NCBI GenBank assembly: GCA_020881915.1
Contig: JAJFPB010000005.1
Span: forward strand, 1,984,001-2,048,000
DNA from: Paramyrothecium sp. XJ0827
Taxonomy: Eukaryota; Ascomycota; Sordariomycetes; Hypocreales; Stachybotryaceae
Direction of reading: 5' to 3'
Length of the DNA: 64,000 bases
Shown: positions 1-10,739 of the stretch, one piece after another
Position numbering within the stretch: position 1 is the first letter of the stretch
Layout of the letters: each line of letters begins with the position of its first letter
Notes under the pieces: model-generated
Told to the model about the DNA's origin: nothing
The model's input: the letters and a program-made list of their open reading frames with translations, nothing else
The model's database searches: none
Position numbers and translations under genes: made by a program

Positions 1-403
1 TCATGGTGCTTCCAGGATACCTGTCGGTCCCAGCAAACACAACTTCATCACCCGACTCTGAGTGTTCCGCATCAGTCTCAAGTTGAAGCGGAAGCTACAG
101 CGACATACCTTCCAGTCGGTCACGCAACTGGAGCCGATATCCATTGCCATCACCTCCGTCTTGGTCGCTCAAGAAACCCACCGTGATGGAATCTCCAGCA
201 CACAGAATGCGCAGCTTAATGCCCTGGTTGGCTATACGACGTGGCTGAATGGCGGCAGAGTCTATCGATGTTCCCTGGCTAGACTGATGCAACCAAATAG
301 GCCCGTTGGGTGTTTCAGAACCAAGACATTCAGAAGGTGCAACAAAGGCCAGGGCCCCCAAACAATGGAAGATTGTCAACCTTCGAATTAAAGCGACGCG
401 CAT
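1..403 (-). CDS. Secreted SGNH/GDSL-family hydrolase (5' part, cut at window edge)
   Basis: Likely an extracellular esterase/lipase-type hydrolase of the SGNH superfamily. Reading leftwards, exon 1 (403-109) starts with a hydrophobic signal-peptide-like stretch (MRVALIRRLTIFHCLGALAF), then the block I motif RILCAGDSITVG, in which the Ser of GDS is the expected nucleophile. A 51-nt intron (108-58, donor GTATGT, acceptor CAG) leads to exon 2, which reads EESGDEVVFAGTDRYPGSTM, the usual second strand of the family (V-x-F-x-G-[ST]). Only about 117 residues are visible; the Gly/Asn block and the C-terminal Asp-x-x-His are beyond position 1. An in-frame ATG at 478 exists, but the one at 403 places the signal peptide at the N-terminus, so I chose it. 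Family call is firm; substrate is unknown. Confidence 0.8.
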
Positions 404-1725
404 GATGGCGAATGCGCTCGACGCACTGATCGGACTGGCGAGATCCCACGTGAGATATCGGCTTCTTCCAGGACACACAAGGGGAGCCCGCAGAAACCCC
501 GGACTCCCTCTCTCTGCCTCGAGATTCCGATGCGGTCAGGCAGACATGATGGCAGGTTTGAAGCACGACAAGCAGACTCGACAGGTTGCAGCGACCGCAC
601 AAAGTCAATAAAGAACGTTGAGCGCTCGGCCGGGGGTTGACGAGATTTTCTAGGCTGCGGCGACAGAACTATCTCCATAAATGATTTATTTTCACGAGTC
701 CCCTCAATTGTCCTAGTTTTGCGTTATTGGATGGATTCCGATGGATTACGGTCCAGGCGTTCCCGAGCCCCTAACGGGGGGTTTGCGCGCGGCCTACCCC
801 TGACTTTACCTGGACTACTTTAGTTGCCAAGGCTTCTGCTCGCGTTATTGTGGATATAGTAGCTAAAGAAAGCACCTTATCGGGGCTGTGCGGCCTCAGT
901 GTAACACGGATTACCACCAACAGAGTGATTGTCAAATGAAGACTTTATTCCCGCTTGGTGTTTTGTGTAAAGGCGGTCTCATTTCATATCGGGCTATACA
1001 TCGACGGCACAATGAGATCTTCCAAGAGGATGAAAATGATCGCCCAGCCATTGCTGTAACATGAGTAACGTTAAGTTCCAAGCAAAGCTGCAGGACTCTT
1101 GAACAGCAGCAATTTCACAAGTGCTTACGTCGATCTCAAAGGGCCTGCATGAAGGTGCGCGCGAAAGCCAATACCGTGGTTGCAAACACCATGCCGAAAT
1201 CTTAAAACGCACCGCGCCATACTTGTCCCGTTCCCGTCTTCCGCATCCAAGCCGTTGTCGCGGGTATCGAGCTAGCCAAACGCTTTCTGTTAGCAAGACT
1301 GGGCCACTAGGCAAGAGTCACAACCAGTATCGAGCCTTGACTTAAAAGTTGGGTCAGTTCGTATTAAATATGAATCCTCGATGAGTAGAATCGCGGGGGA
1401 GAAGCCTGCCATAATACAATATCTTGATTTCCATGGGATTCCCACGGTCTGCTCTGGTTTGGAGATGCTCGACGTTTGTTCGGTGTAACAGGAGCGCATG
1501 GTTTCCTGACTAATCATCACCGCATTTACACGGGCATGACGACAATGGCAACTTACTTAGCGTGAGTCTAGCTACCCGTCGGGACTACGTGGAGGATTCG
1601 GCCGGACGTATAGCTGCCTGCATCTAGAGGTACCTAACATCGGGACCCAGCTTCCTCGAGGCTCAAGAGGCATATGCTTCCTCAATCATCATTCATCAAC
1701 GATTTGACAGCTGTCCCTGCCCGCA
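404..1725. other. Intergenic: divergent upstream regions of the hydrolase and MFS genes
   Basis: No coding signal is visible here. The short open frames on both strands have no family motif and no intron-compatible partners. The stretch must contain the two divergent promoters, but I see no recognisable element. A short low-diversity patch, CCTAACGGGGGGTTTGCGCG, lies near 770. Confidence 0.5.
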
Positions 1726-3634
1726 ATGGCTTCAGGACGCAACCTGCCAGTGGAAGGTCTCGGGGCGACTGAAGCGTCTCCGCTGCTCGGCGACGACAAT
1801 GCTGCTGCCACCATTCGCGGCAATGGCGATGCTGAGAATGGCGAGTCCACACCGAGCCGTTCCCAAGACGAAGGGGTGAGCCCTGGCATGGCAAAGAAAA
1901 TGCACTTGTTGATCCCTGCTGTGGGCATTGGCGTGAGTTGCCTCGTCCCCAGCTAAGCTGTCTTCCACGAAAGCGCAGAGACGTGGGCATGTGATTGACA
2001 CGAGATGCCAGCTCTTCCTGGTTGCCATCGATCAACTCCTGACCGTTGCCACGTACGCCAAGATCGGCAGTGAATTGAATGCCTTGAACAGCACAAGCTG
2101 GATCGCTACATCGTAGGGTTCTCTCATTGCCGTTGCCAGACGTACTCCTCAAGCATACTAATGTCGGACGAAGCTACTTCCTCACCCTCACCAGCTTCCA
2201 GCCCCTCTACGGTAAGCTGAGCGACATCTTTGGCCGCAAGGAATGCCTCCTCTTCGCCTACACCGTCTTCGGCCTTGGATGCCTCGGGTGCGGGCTTGCC
2301 CAGGACATGGTCCAGCTCTGCGTCGCCCGCGCCGTGTCGGGCATCGGCGGTGGGGGCATGAATGCCGTTGTCTCCATCCTGCTATCCGACTTGGTGCCTT
2401 TGAGGGATCGTGGCGTCTGGCAAGGCTACCTCAACATCGTCTTTGCCGCTGGTACGTCTACCGGCGCCCCATTGGGCGGAATGCTCGCGGATTCGGTAGG
2501 CTGGCGGTGGTGAGTAGCTCAGATTGCTATTTTCAGCGGATTGCCTCTGATCTTTTGCTAGGTCGTTCATCGCCCAGGCGCCTTTATGTGTCATTGCCTT
2601 TATCGCAGTCTACTTTGTGCTTGATCTGCCACCCAGGTCTTATAGCCATTGGCTCACCAAGATGCGACAGATCGACTTCCTGGGTGCTTTTGTCCTCATC
2701 CTTGCGGTCGTGGCTCTTTTGGTCGGTCTTGACAGCGGCTCCAACTTGGGATGGTCTCACAAGAGCACCATCATCCCTCTGGCCCTAGCTCCTGTCATTT
2801 TTGCTGTTTTCATCTTCGTCGAGGTCAAGATCGCCTCCCATCCGTTCGCCCCCGGTCACATTATATTTGATTCGGGCCTCGTCGCCTGCTATATGTGCAA
2901 CTTCTTCGGTATTGCAGGACAGATGGGCATATTCTTCTTCATGCCGTTGTTTTTCCAGGCGGTCCAGGGCATCAGTGCCACAGGCAGCGGTGCGCTGCTT
3001 GTTCCTGCCATGGTTTCGAGTGTCATCGCCTCGCTTGGGGGTGGTATCATCATCAGAAAAACGGAGAAGTTCTACTGGATTACGGTTTGGAGCTTTGGAG
3101 TGCTGCTGCTCTCTCTTGTCCCGCTCGGCCTATCCCTCTGGTTCAAGAATTTGACCGGCGAAGTCTTCGGCCTTGTTCTTACGGCGTTTGGTGCCGGCTG
3201 CGGTGAGCCCTTATTTGTCTTGCCTTGATCTGATAAATGGGTATCTAATTCTGTCTCTTACAGGTATAACTACCACTCTTGTTGCTCTCCTTGCCAACGC
3301 CGCTACTGAGGACAGCGCTGTTGTCATAGCGTGCTCGTACCTGTTCCGCTCCCTGGGCTCCAGCTTCGGCATCAGCATCAGCTCTGCGCTGCTTCAACAG
3401 ACTCTACGTTCACAGTTGGCGGCTCGTCTGCCGGATGGCGACGAAGCCCGTGATATTGAGGAAAAGGTGCGCCAAAGTCTTGATTACATCAATGAACTGC
3501 CGCCCCACCTCGCAGACAAAGTCAGGACTAGCTATCAGATGGCAACGCTGGGCGCTTTCGCTCCTACGCTCGTATTCCTATCCGTTGCCTTCCTGGTGAC
3601 GTTTTGGATAAAAGAAAAGAGCTTGAAAAAATAG
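1726..3634 (+). CDS. MFS transporter, DHA2/Vba-like (14-TM type)
   Basis: Proton-driven transporter of the major facilitator superfamily, resembling the fungal drug:H+ antiporter-2 and vacuolar basic amino acid (Vba) group. Five exons: 1726-1932, 2012-2112, 2174-2509, 2562-3202, 3264-3634, giving 551 aa with consistent phases. A soluble acidic N-terminus (~60 aa) precedes TM1 (LIPAVGIG, then AIDQ after intron 1). The loop 2-3 signature GKLSDIFGRKE is intact, as are GIGGGGMNAVVSI, TSTGAPLGG and the late segment LFRSLGSSFGISISSALLQQ. Intron 2 has an atypical donor, GTAGGG, but a perfect TACTAAT branch site 12 nt before the acceptor. The protein ends with a lysine-rich tail. No biosynthetic genes lie beside it, so efflux of a cluster metabolite is not suggested; substrate is unknown. 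Confidence 0.88.
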
Positions 3635-3801
3635 AGACTACGACGAGGATACAGCGGGGAGAAAAGGAAACATAGACTGCCCAGAGATATACATGTATTT
3701 GTTCGCTATCACTTTGTCGAAAACACGCAAAGACTCACAATCCCCTCCCGTGACGCTAACCAAGGAAGCAATTGGTATGTGCTGGTAGTGATCCGGTGTC
3801 A

Positions 3802-6314
3802 TCATGGCTTCACCTTTGCCTTTTGAATAGGCTGCATCCCAAAAATGTCATCATTATTTAGCGGATCATTCCCCTCCGTCTCAGGAACCACATCCCCAAA
3901 TAAGAAAGCGTTCTTCTCCCGACTGGCGTTGTTTCCCTTCTTCCTGTGATGTGTCGGTGATTTTTTGCCTTCTTGGTGTGAAGACTTGGCTGCCATGGAT
4001 TGGTCGGGCTCCAGCATCCACGAAAAGGACGATTGCGCAAGTGTTGAGCGCGTCGGAATAGGGCCAGGCCGCGTGGCGACCTTGATGTCTTGCAGCGGGT
4101 CCTTTTGGGCTTCTTCAGGGGCTGGCTCGTTTGCCTCAGAATCCGTGAGCGGCGCACTATCTGGAACTTCTTTCGATTCTGACGTTAATGCCTTCTCATC
4201 GGCTTTGGGCGAGGTTTCTGAGGCCAGGCCATCTTGTTTGGCCACAGGCTCGTGTTCTTTCGTCACACCCTCGTCATCCGACCCGCCATGAACCACGTCG
4301 GCAACTTCTGGTGGACTTTCATCGGTGGTGGCAAGGTCCAAGACAGGCATCTCCATCGACGAGTCTTCCAGGTATATCTGTACAAACTGGATCTTTGCGG
4401 CGGCAATCTCGATCAGCTCAAGGTTCTTAGCCTTGTCTTCCGGTTCCGACGTCGATATTGTTTTGAGGTTGGCAACTGTCTCGTTGAGCATGCTGGCTAG
4501 CTGCATGTTCCGTCTCTGCATAGCGGCCAAAGCACTCGCAGCGTCTTCATCGTTCAGCGTTGATCCGCCGATTGAAAGTGGTGCAGCGCGGGTTTCGTTG
4601 AACGCTTGCACGTTGCGGCGGATTTCACCCATGGCGTCTCTCACGGCTTGGTTGATGCCAAGTTTTTCACCTCTCTCCATCACACCTTTGGCGCCCTTCG
4701 CAGCATTCTGGAGCAAAGCTTCCATGCCGCCTTGTTGTTGGATGAACCTTGACGGAGAAGGCAGCGGTGACTTTCTGTTGAAGCTCTTCTGGCGAAAAGA
4801 GCCCAAGCCAGGAAAGACAGGCGTCGGAGAGGTAGGAATTTTGATTGTATCAGGACTTCTCCCTGTATATTTTGTGATGAGGGTAAAGCCCCCTGATGGT
4901 TGAAGGTTATTGCGTAGGTAAACAGCATCGTCAACGAAAGTGTGAGGGCCATGATCCTCCGAAGGAGACGGATACTTTAACAGTAATTGCAAGCAAACCG
5001 AGTAGTCCGCTTCTATCACTATTTTGGTGTCAGCTCGAGCGCAATGAAATAGCGTGGCGGAGCCTAATCACAACTTACGTTGCCAACGTATTCGTATCAG
5101 CATTGACACGCAAATCAGGTCGACTAAATCTAAGGAGGGGTCGACTGCAAAGATGGTGTCCCAGAGCACAAGAAATTGGCTGAATGGGAATTCCCGACTG
5201 AAAAGGAGTCGTATCCATCGACTGATACCGTTAGAATATCTCGTCCAAGTCATCACGCCTGTAGCTGAAATCGCATCAAATACTCACATCAAGAAGATCT
5301 GTGGCAAGACTTCAACACTAGACAAGTGTGCCGCCAATTCTGGATCAACCTTGTTTAGGCACACTTCATGGATGAACTTGCTCCGCTCCACGATGGCCGA
5401 GCTTTGGTCAACACGACGCGAAACGGAGCCGTCACTTGACGGCTCCTCGGGTTGGCTCTTCACTTCGTAAAAAGCCTGAGCGCTCTCCATCAACTTCGAG
5501 AATAATGCATACGCGTCATGCTCGACGAAATTAGCGTCAAGCATCTCAAGCGCCACTTCGTCGCGAGGCGGCCCTTCATACAATGCTGCGGTGTCAACAG
5601 AGTCTTGCTCAATAACATGGACCAGCGGTGCGAGTAGCTCATGCATGCCTTGACGATAGCCGCCTCTAGCAGGATACTGTTTGCAGTAGACAAAGAGAAT
5701 GTCTAGGATCATTGACTGGACGCGATCATCATGGTAATTGGCTTCGTCTGGGAGTCTCTGCACATCCTGAAGAATCTCGGCGCGGATGATTTCATCCTGC
5801 CGAACGGTATTCCAAGGCGACTATACCAGATTAGCATGATTTCTTTCCGAAGGAATCAGTTAAACGGAAGCTTTCGTTACCTCTGGATCGTCTGCCAGTG
5901 GATCGATCGATACTTCAGCAAGCGCCTCGGGGTGCTTAATGTATTTCAAGAAGTGCTCTCGTTGCTTGGCATAATTATCTCTAGACGTGCGCAGGGGTTG
6001 GTACCAGCTCTCCCAGCTCTTCTCTTTCGATAGCAAGAAGGCCTGGCAAGCGTCAGCAGCTAGGTTCCACAAGAAGGGCAATTGGGTTGTCCTACCTTCC
6101 AGCAAGCGGAGCGACATCCGGATACGCAAGGGTTTGCGAGTCCAGTCGACTTGACCTCACGCCGTAGATGTTCAATATCGGCATAATTGACCTGTGTCTC
6201 CTGCCATCTCCTCCTGTGTTAGAATACAATTAGCGTGAGGTCGACACATGTACGTAGCTACCTGAAGCTATTTGACTCGGGGCTGTCCTACAATGTCTCT
6301 TCAAGAGGCCTCAT
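3802..6314 (-). CDS. TBC-domain Rab GTPase-activating protein (TBC1D5-like)
   Basis: Predicted GAP that speeds GTP hydrolysis by a Rab GTPase in membrane traffic. Six exons, read leftwards: 6314-6292, 6213-6096, 6042-5881, 5820-5288, 5221-5079, 5012-3802; they sum to 2190 nt (729 aa). The TBC domain spans roughly residues 25-330. The arginine finger motif IxxDxxR is present as ILQDVQR (D120, R123) and the glutamine finger as YRQG (Q158); RWIRLLFSREFP is the typical late TBC helix. The C-terminal half is Ser/Pro/Glu-rich, with a predicted helical segment near QRRNMQLASMLNETVANLK. The long insertion inside the TBC domain (after FYEVKSQPEE) and the long tail resemble TBC1D5, a Rab7 GAP, but that subfamily call is inference. 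The first exon is only 23 nt (MRPLEET). Divergent from the WG-motif gene with 385 bp between start codons. Confidence 0.88.
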
Positions 6315-6699
6315 AGCTACAGAAAAGATGTCGAGTGACCTGGGACAGGCCCGGTTAGAAATAAAGCTATCGCAAACAAGCCATACAGTGGCGAGGTTGC
6401 CAGTCAAGTGTCGCAGGAAAAGAGGTAGTTGTTTAACAAGGCGATCGTGATGGTGGATGAACGAATGAAACGGTGACGCCGGACACCCCCACCCTCGTGG
6501 TGGTCCGTCCAAATCCTTGCGGCAGCTAACCGAAGCTACCCGCCACGAGACTACAACGGCGCACTATGAACCATGTACCAGGAGTTAACAGCCCTGTCGC
6601 CAGGGCCCTCAACCTCCACCTCAAGGCTTCACCCTTATTACAGTTGACAACTTGGCTTCCGGGCTCAGCAACAAAGATAGCCTAGACTTATCTTTGACA
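6315..6699. promoter_or_regulatory. Divergent promoter region between the TBC GAP and WG-motif genes
   Basis: The two start codons face away from each other 385 bp apart, so this segment must carry both promoters and 5' leaders. I see no TATA box in a convincing position. The right half (6590-6650) is CT-rich, as is usual for fungal leaders. Called from geometry only. Confidence 0.45.
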
Positions 6700-8613
6700 A
6701 TGTCCGCCGATCTCTTTGCTGAGTTCAGCAATCCGCCAAGTGCTCCTCAACCGTCCCAACGCTCGACCACACCAGCATCGAACACAACCCAGGGACAAGG
6801 GGTGGACTGGTTTCATGCCGGCAACAATGCCCAACCAGCAGCCCCCAAGCCAGCGCAGCCATCATGGCCATCATCACAAGATTTTGGCAACTTGGAGACT
6901 TCTACCGTAGCCCCCCAGCAATCGCAGCCCTGGTCGTCGGGTCAGCCACATAAAGGGAATGATTTGAACAGCTGGGGTCCCTCCAGTTCATCACTTCATC
7001 CACCAGCGAAACCCCAACAGGCTGTCCAAGATGAGGATGATGAGGGATGGGGCGATTTTGAGGTTGCACAAACTACAGAGTCGACCGCAAAGTTTCCATC
7101 TCTCGATGCTCAAGGATGGGACAATCGTGCTCAAGTAACAGATGGAAATCCACCGCGTACAAGGCTGGTGCGCGCCTCTACCATGGAACTCATAACGAAC
7201 AGCCTTATTGACGTGGATCGACCTTCTACGATGAGTTCCCAGGACACTCGCAGTAACAGCAGTAGCCGGACACAGTCCAAGCCTCCACCATCATTGAAGA
7301 ATAAGCAAAGTGACTCAAATGTCCTCTTTGACGTGGCAGAATTTGAGCTTGGCGAGGATGATATTCGGGAGGAGGACGACGGTGATTTTGACGAGTTCGG
7401 AGAATTCGAGACAACTGCACCATCAAAACCAGCAGCAAAACAGTATTCAAACCAGGTGCCGTCTATGGATCTTCTATCCTTGGGTGAGCCAGAGCAACCA
7501 CAACAACCATCACATCACCCCTCACAAGTCAAGTCACAAAAACAGCCACCAGAAAGATTACAGAACGTATTGAGTTTTGCGGCTACCTCCACAGAGACAG
7601 CACCGGGCACCAAATCACCGTTTCTTCAATCAGCGCACCCATCCTATCCTCAGGCTCCCAAATCACCCACCTTCCAACAACGGAATCCGTTCCCTAAGCT
7701 CGCGGTCAAGACTCCTACAAGCCCTGAATTTAATCATCAAGATAACCCCCATACTGAGACGCCAGTCACAGCCTGGCCATCCTTCACTGGCAACACTCAG
7801 AACACGGATAAGAAAAAGGACGACGATGAAGGCTGGGGTGCTTGGGAAGACGACGAGGGCGTTACGAGTAACAAGAAGGCTGGCATCGATGAATCTCAGC
7901 CGCCAGAGAGCTGGGATTGGGACGCTGTCGATAATGTGAAGCCTACGGTGACAAGTTCAAAGTCCAGTGACGCGGATCCCCCGCCAATCAATGTTCCACC
8001 ACCATCCATCATTTTGTCGGTGTTTCCCGACCTCTTAGCTTCTGGCGCTGGGTTTTTCAAGCCCATGTCGAAACAATCAGCCTCCATCAAGCAACAGGTA
8101 GTTGCGGACCCTAAGGCAGTGGAATTTTTACAGGGGTACATCCTCCTGGCAACAACAGCTGCCCGAGTCATTGCTGGACGCAAGCACAGGTGGCATCGTG
8201 ACAAGATCTTGGCCAAGAGCATGTCGATCTCGGCCGCAGGGAGCAAAGGGATGAAGCTGGCTGGTGTGGATAAAACACAATCCGCACGAGAGGATCGGGA
8301 GGCAGCTGATGTTGCCGTGGCATGGCGGGAAAACGTGGGTCGGCTACGTTCAGCCGTGGCAGCAGCAAACGCAGCCGGGAAGTCCAATATCAAGATTCCC
8401 GAGCTGAGTGATAATTTACAAATCCAGACTGCCAAGATGGTGCCTACCGCTGCCAAGCCTTGCATTATCTGCGGCCTGAAAAGAGAAGAAAGGATTACCA
8501 AGGTGGATTTTGATGTAGAGGACAGCTTCGGGGAGTGGTGGGTCGAGCATTGGGGTCATAGAGCATGCAAGAACTTCTGGGTAGAGCATGAGTTGAAGTT
8601 GCGCCAGAGGTAA
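6700..8613 (+). CDS. WG[DE]F-motif protein with C-terminal Cys/His domain (often auto-named Ppk6-like)
   Basis: Single-exon protein of 637 aa. The ATG at 6700 (MSADLFAEF) is preferred; the frame is open further upstream but without ATG. Most of the protein is low-complexity Ser/Pro/Gln/Asn. Embedded in acidic patches are WGDF (117-120, in DDEGWGDFE), FGEF (233-236) and WGAW (379-382, in DDDEGWGAWEDD). WGDF and FGEF fit the published consensus for binding the gamma-adaptin/GGA ear, aromatic-G-[PDE]-aromatic. The conserved-looking C-terminal part (about 430-637) is helical and ends with CxxC (588, 591) and HWGHRAC (617-623), possibly a zinc site. As I recall, fungal relatives are often labelled serine/threonine kinase ppk6, but there is no glycine loop, HRD or DFG here. 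A role in clathrin-adaptor traffic is inference. Confidence 0.7.
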   Translation: MSADLFAEFSNPPSAPQPSQRSTTPASNTTQGQGVDWFHAGNNAQPAAPKPAQPSWPSSQDFGNLETSTVAPQQSQPWSSGQPHKGNDLNSWGPSSSSLHPPAKPQQAVQDEDDEGWGDFEVAQTTESTAKFPSLDAQGWDNRAQVTDGNPPRTRLVRASTMELITNSLIDVDRPSTMSSQDTRSNSSSRTQSKPPPSLKNKQSDSNVLFDVAEFELGEDDIREEDDGDFDEFGEFETTAPSKPAAKQYSNQVPSMDLLSLGEPEQPQQPSHHPSQVKSQKQPPERLQNVLSFAATSTETAPGTKSPFLQSAHPSYPQAPKSPTFQQRNPFPKLAVKTPTSPEFNHQDNPHTETPVTAWPSFTGNTQNTDKKKDDDEGWGAWEDDEGVTSNKKAGIDESQPPESWDWDAVDNVKPTVTSSKSSDADPPPINVPPPSIILSVFPDLLASGAGFFKPMSKQSASIKQQVVADPKAVEFLQGYILLATTAARVIAGRKHRWHRDKILAKSMSISAAGSKGMKLAGVDKTQSAREDREAADVAVAWRENVGRLRSAVAAANAAGKSNIKIPELSDNLQIQTAKMVPTAAKPCIICGLKREERITKVDFDVEDSFGEWWVEHWGHRACKNFWVEHELKLRQR

Positions 8614-9649
8614 CTTTTGCTCGGGGACTTCGCTTGATGGGCCAGGTATGTGTGCAAGCGATCGCGTATTGTTTCCACTTAGACTAGGTAGGTAGTCTAT
8701 AAACCCTTCAGAAAGCCGGTACCGCATTCAGCGTGTGACGGGTGACAGAGTCTTCCAATGAACTAATCTATTTGATAACTAATAGAAGGCTCGGTTCCAG
8801 GATATAGACAGCATTCGAAAGGCCAAAGTGAACGCTTGATTAGGTAAGGAACAAACGTCTTTGCGACGTGCTTGATGGCGGATGAGTCGGGCCAGCATAA
8901 TCTGGTTGAGCAGAGGCTCGGCGCATCGCTACCCCGCATATTACTACAACGGGCAACCAGGACAACTCCTTACCAAAAGCAAACGCGCCCTACAATGTTA
9001 CAGCTCCAAAATGTCGACTTCTGACGTAGAATATGTACGAGCTGTACCTGAGGTGGTATGCCGGCTCTATCGCGGTTGAAGTACCTACTGTACCTTTCTC
9101 ACAGGTAGCTTAGTATTTACAAGTTGTAACATTTTGTAGGAATTCCCTACGTTCCAAATCCAAAGCAGCTACATAAGTTAGCCCACGTAGTCAACACGAC
9201 ATGAGAGGTAAGGTACTCTACCTGCCGTACTAGATAGAGGTATGTGTAAGGTACACCATTTGAGGTGCGCGCAGCACCGAGCTTCCAGCACACTTGCTTT
9301 CACCGGCATGTGTATCGACCCGTGGTACTTTCTATCCCCGAAACATAGGCCATTCCTGGTGCGATGCAAGCTGCGCGGGCGCCACTCATGGTGAGAGACG
9401 GTGTGCTGGCGGGTGGCCTCGGCATTGGGGGCTCCCTCGTACCATATGGTTAGAGCTTTCGTTCTTGTTGCGAGCATCGACAGCAGCGGGCCCAGCACGG
9501 GAGCCCCTTGCGTATTCGCTGTGTAAGTTTACCATGCCTTATGTTAGGTGCTTACCTTACGGTACCTACCGAGGTACGGGACGGAAAGGCCAGGTACTAT
9601 CACGGACCGTTACTAGAAACTGTTTTCCACCCGCCCCTACCATCGCTTT
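8614..9649. other. Intergenic region with no supported gene
   Basis: No coding signal with recognisable motifs. The right part carries scattered short copies of GGTA/TACC words (for example around 9100-9260 and 9535-9600) that anticipate the dense tract at 9650. Confidence 0.45.
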
Positions 9650-9769
9650 AAGGTAAGGTAAGGTAAGGGAAGGGAAGGCAAGGGAATGAAGGGTACCTAC
9701 CTTACCTTGCCTACCTAGTACCTACCTTACTTCACCATGCTTTGACCTTACCTTGCCTTGCCTTGCCGT
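9650..9769. repeat. AAGGTA / CCTTACC / CCTTG tract, partly inverted
   Basis: Four tandem AAGGT units grade into AAGGG and AAGGC units, then the same words appear in reverse complement (CTACCTTACCTTGCCTACC and CCTTACCTTGCCTTGCCTTG). The two halves could pair as an imperfect hairpin. Related tracts occur at 13121, 20520, 42640, 42750, 43055 and 50170 in this window. Confidence 0.8.
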
Positions 9770-10739
9770 CACCCGACACACGCCTGCCAATCCATCCTCT
9801 TCCTCTCCATCCCACGTCTTGTCTCCGCTTTCCCATCGCCAGAGGCTCACTTCTTCCTCTTCCACCTTTTTTTCTTCTCTACCGCCTCCCGTCCGTCCGC
9901 CCCAACCATCATCCATCTACCCTCACAACCATTCCTCTCTTTTTCCGCACGACCTTCATCCTTCGTCTTCGTCCTCTTCCTCATCTCCCTTCACCTCACA
10001 TCACGTCATTTCGCCTCGTCCTCCAACCAAAGGCACCCGAATCCAGTACAAATCGGAAATTCGTTGCCAGATTCGCTCCGCTCCATCCTGGTCCCGCAGT
10101 TCCACAGCGCTTCCCCTCCCCTCCCTGCCCCGCCTCACCCTCCCATCGCCTCAGCTATTCGTCCATCCACTGGCTGGGCCGGTGACATTGTCTCGTCCTC
10201 AGTCGACCCTTGACTGATTGACCCCGCCATTGCCTTTGCTTGTACCGTCCACCTGCTGCTCAACGCCGCCAAGCGAAGAAAAAAGCAACGGCCAGACCGC
10301 ACACAAAGGGCAATCGCGACCACTCGACTCTTTCATCACGCGCCTTCACCTCCTACATCTCTCCTCTCCCCCCTCTCTCCTCGCTCCGCGCCAAGCATCT
10401 GATCCTCGTTCAGGTAAGCCTCCGTTGTCCATTTTCTTCGCCTTTGTTTAATTTTCCCCAACATACACTTTCCTCCTGCAGGCGTGCAGCTGTGCGCCAA
10501 TGGGGTGCCTTCTTCTTCCCGGTTGAACTGTCGCAACTATGCACAGCGCGTCGCACTTCTTCGCGCACACCTCATGGCGACGCATTTGCATCCAGCCCGT
10601 CCCCTTTGCTCCTCCTCCTCAAATGCTCACCCGCGTTTAGATACTTCGCTTCTACGTCGATCGCTGTTGTTGTCCCCTCCCAACCGCTTCGGCCTCAACA
10701 TCATCCCCTCAATCCCCCGCATTCCTCAGCTTTGCAACA
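9770..10739 (+). promoter_or_regulatory. Long C/T-rich 5' leader of the KH-protein gene, with a leader intron
   Basis: Almost the whole stretch is pyrimidine-rich on the + strand with many C runs (for example CTTCCCCTCCCCTCCC near 10105). A typical intron is visible at 10414-10481 (donor CAG|GTAAGC, acceptor CTCCTGCAG), so at least the part from ~10350 is probably transcribed. Transcript start is not determinable. Three overlapping open frames in the leader reflect the lack of A/G-rich stops, not genes. Confidence 0.6.

Noticed and set aside
1..6314. Secondary-metabolite or degradative cluster around the hydrolase and MFS genes
   Set aside because: The next gene is a TBC GAP and no synthase, P450 or pathway regulator is present.
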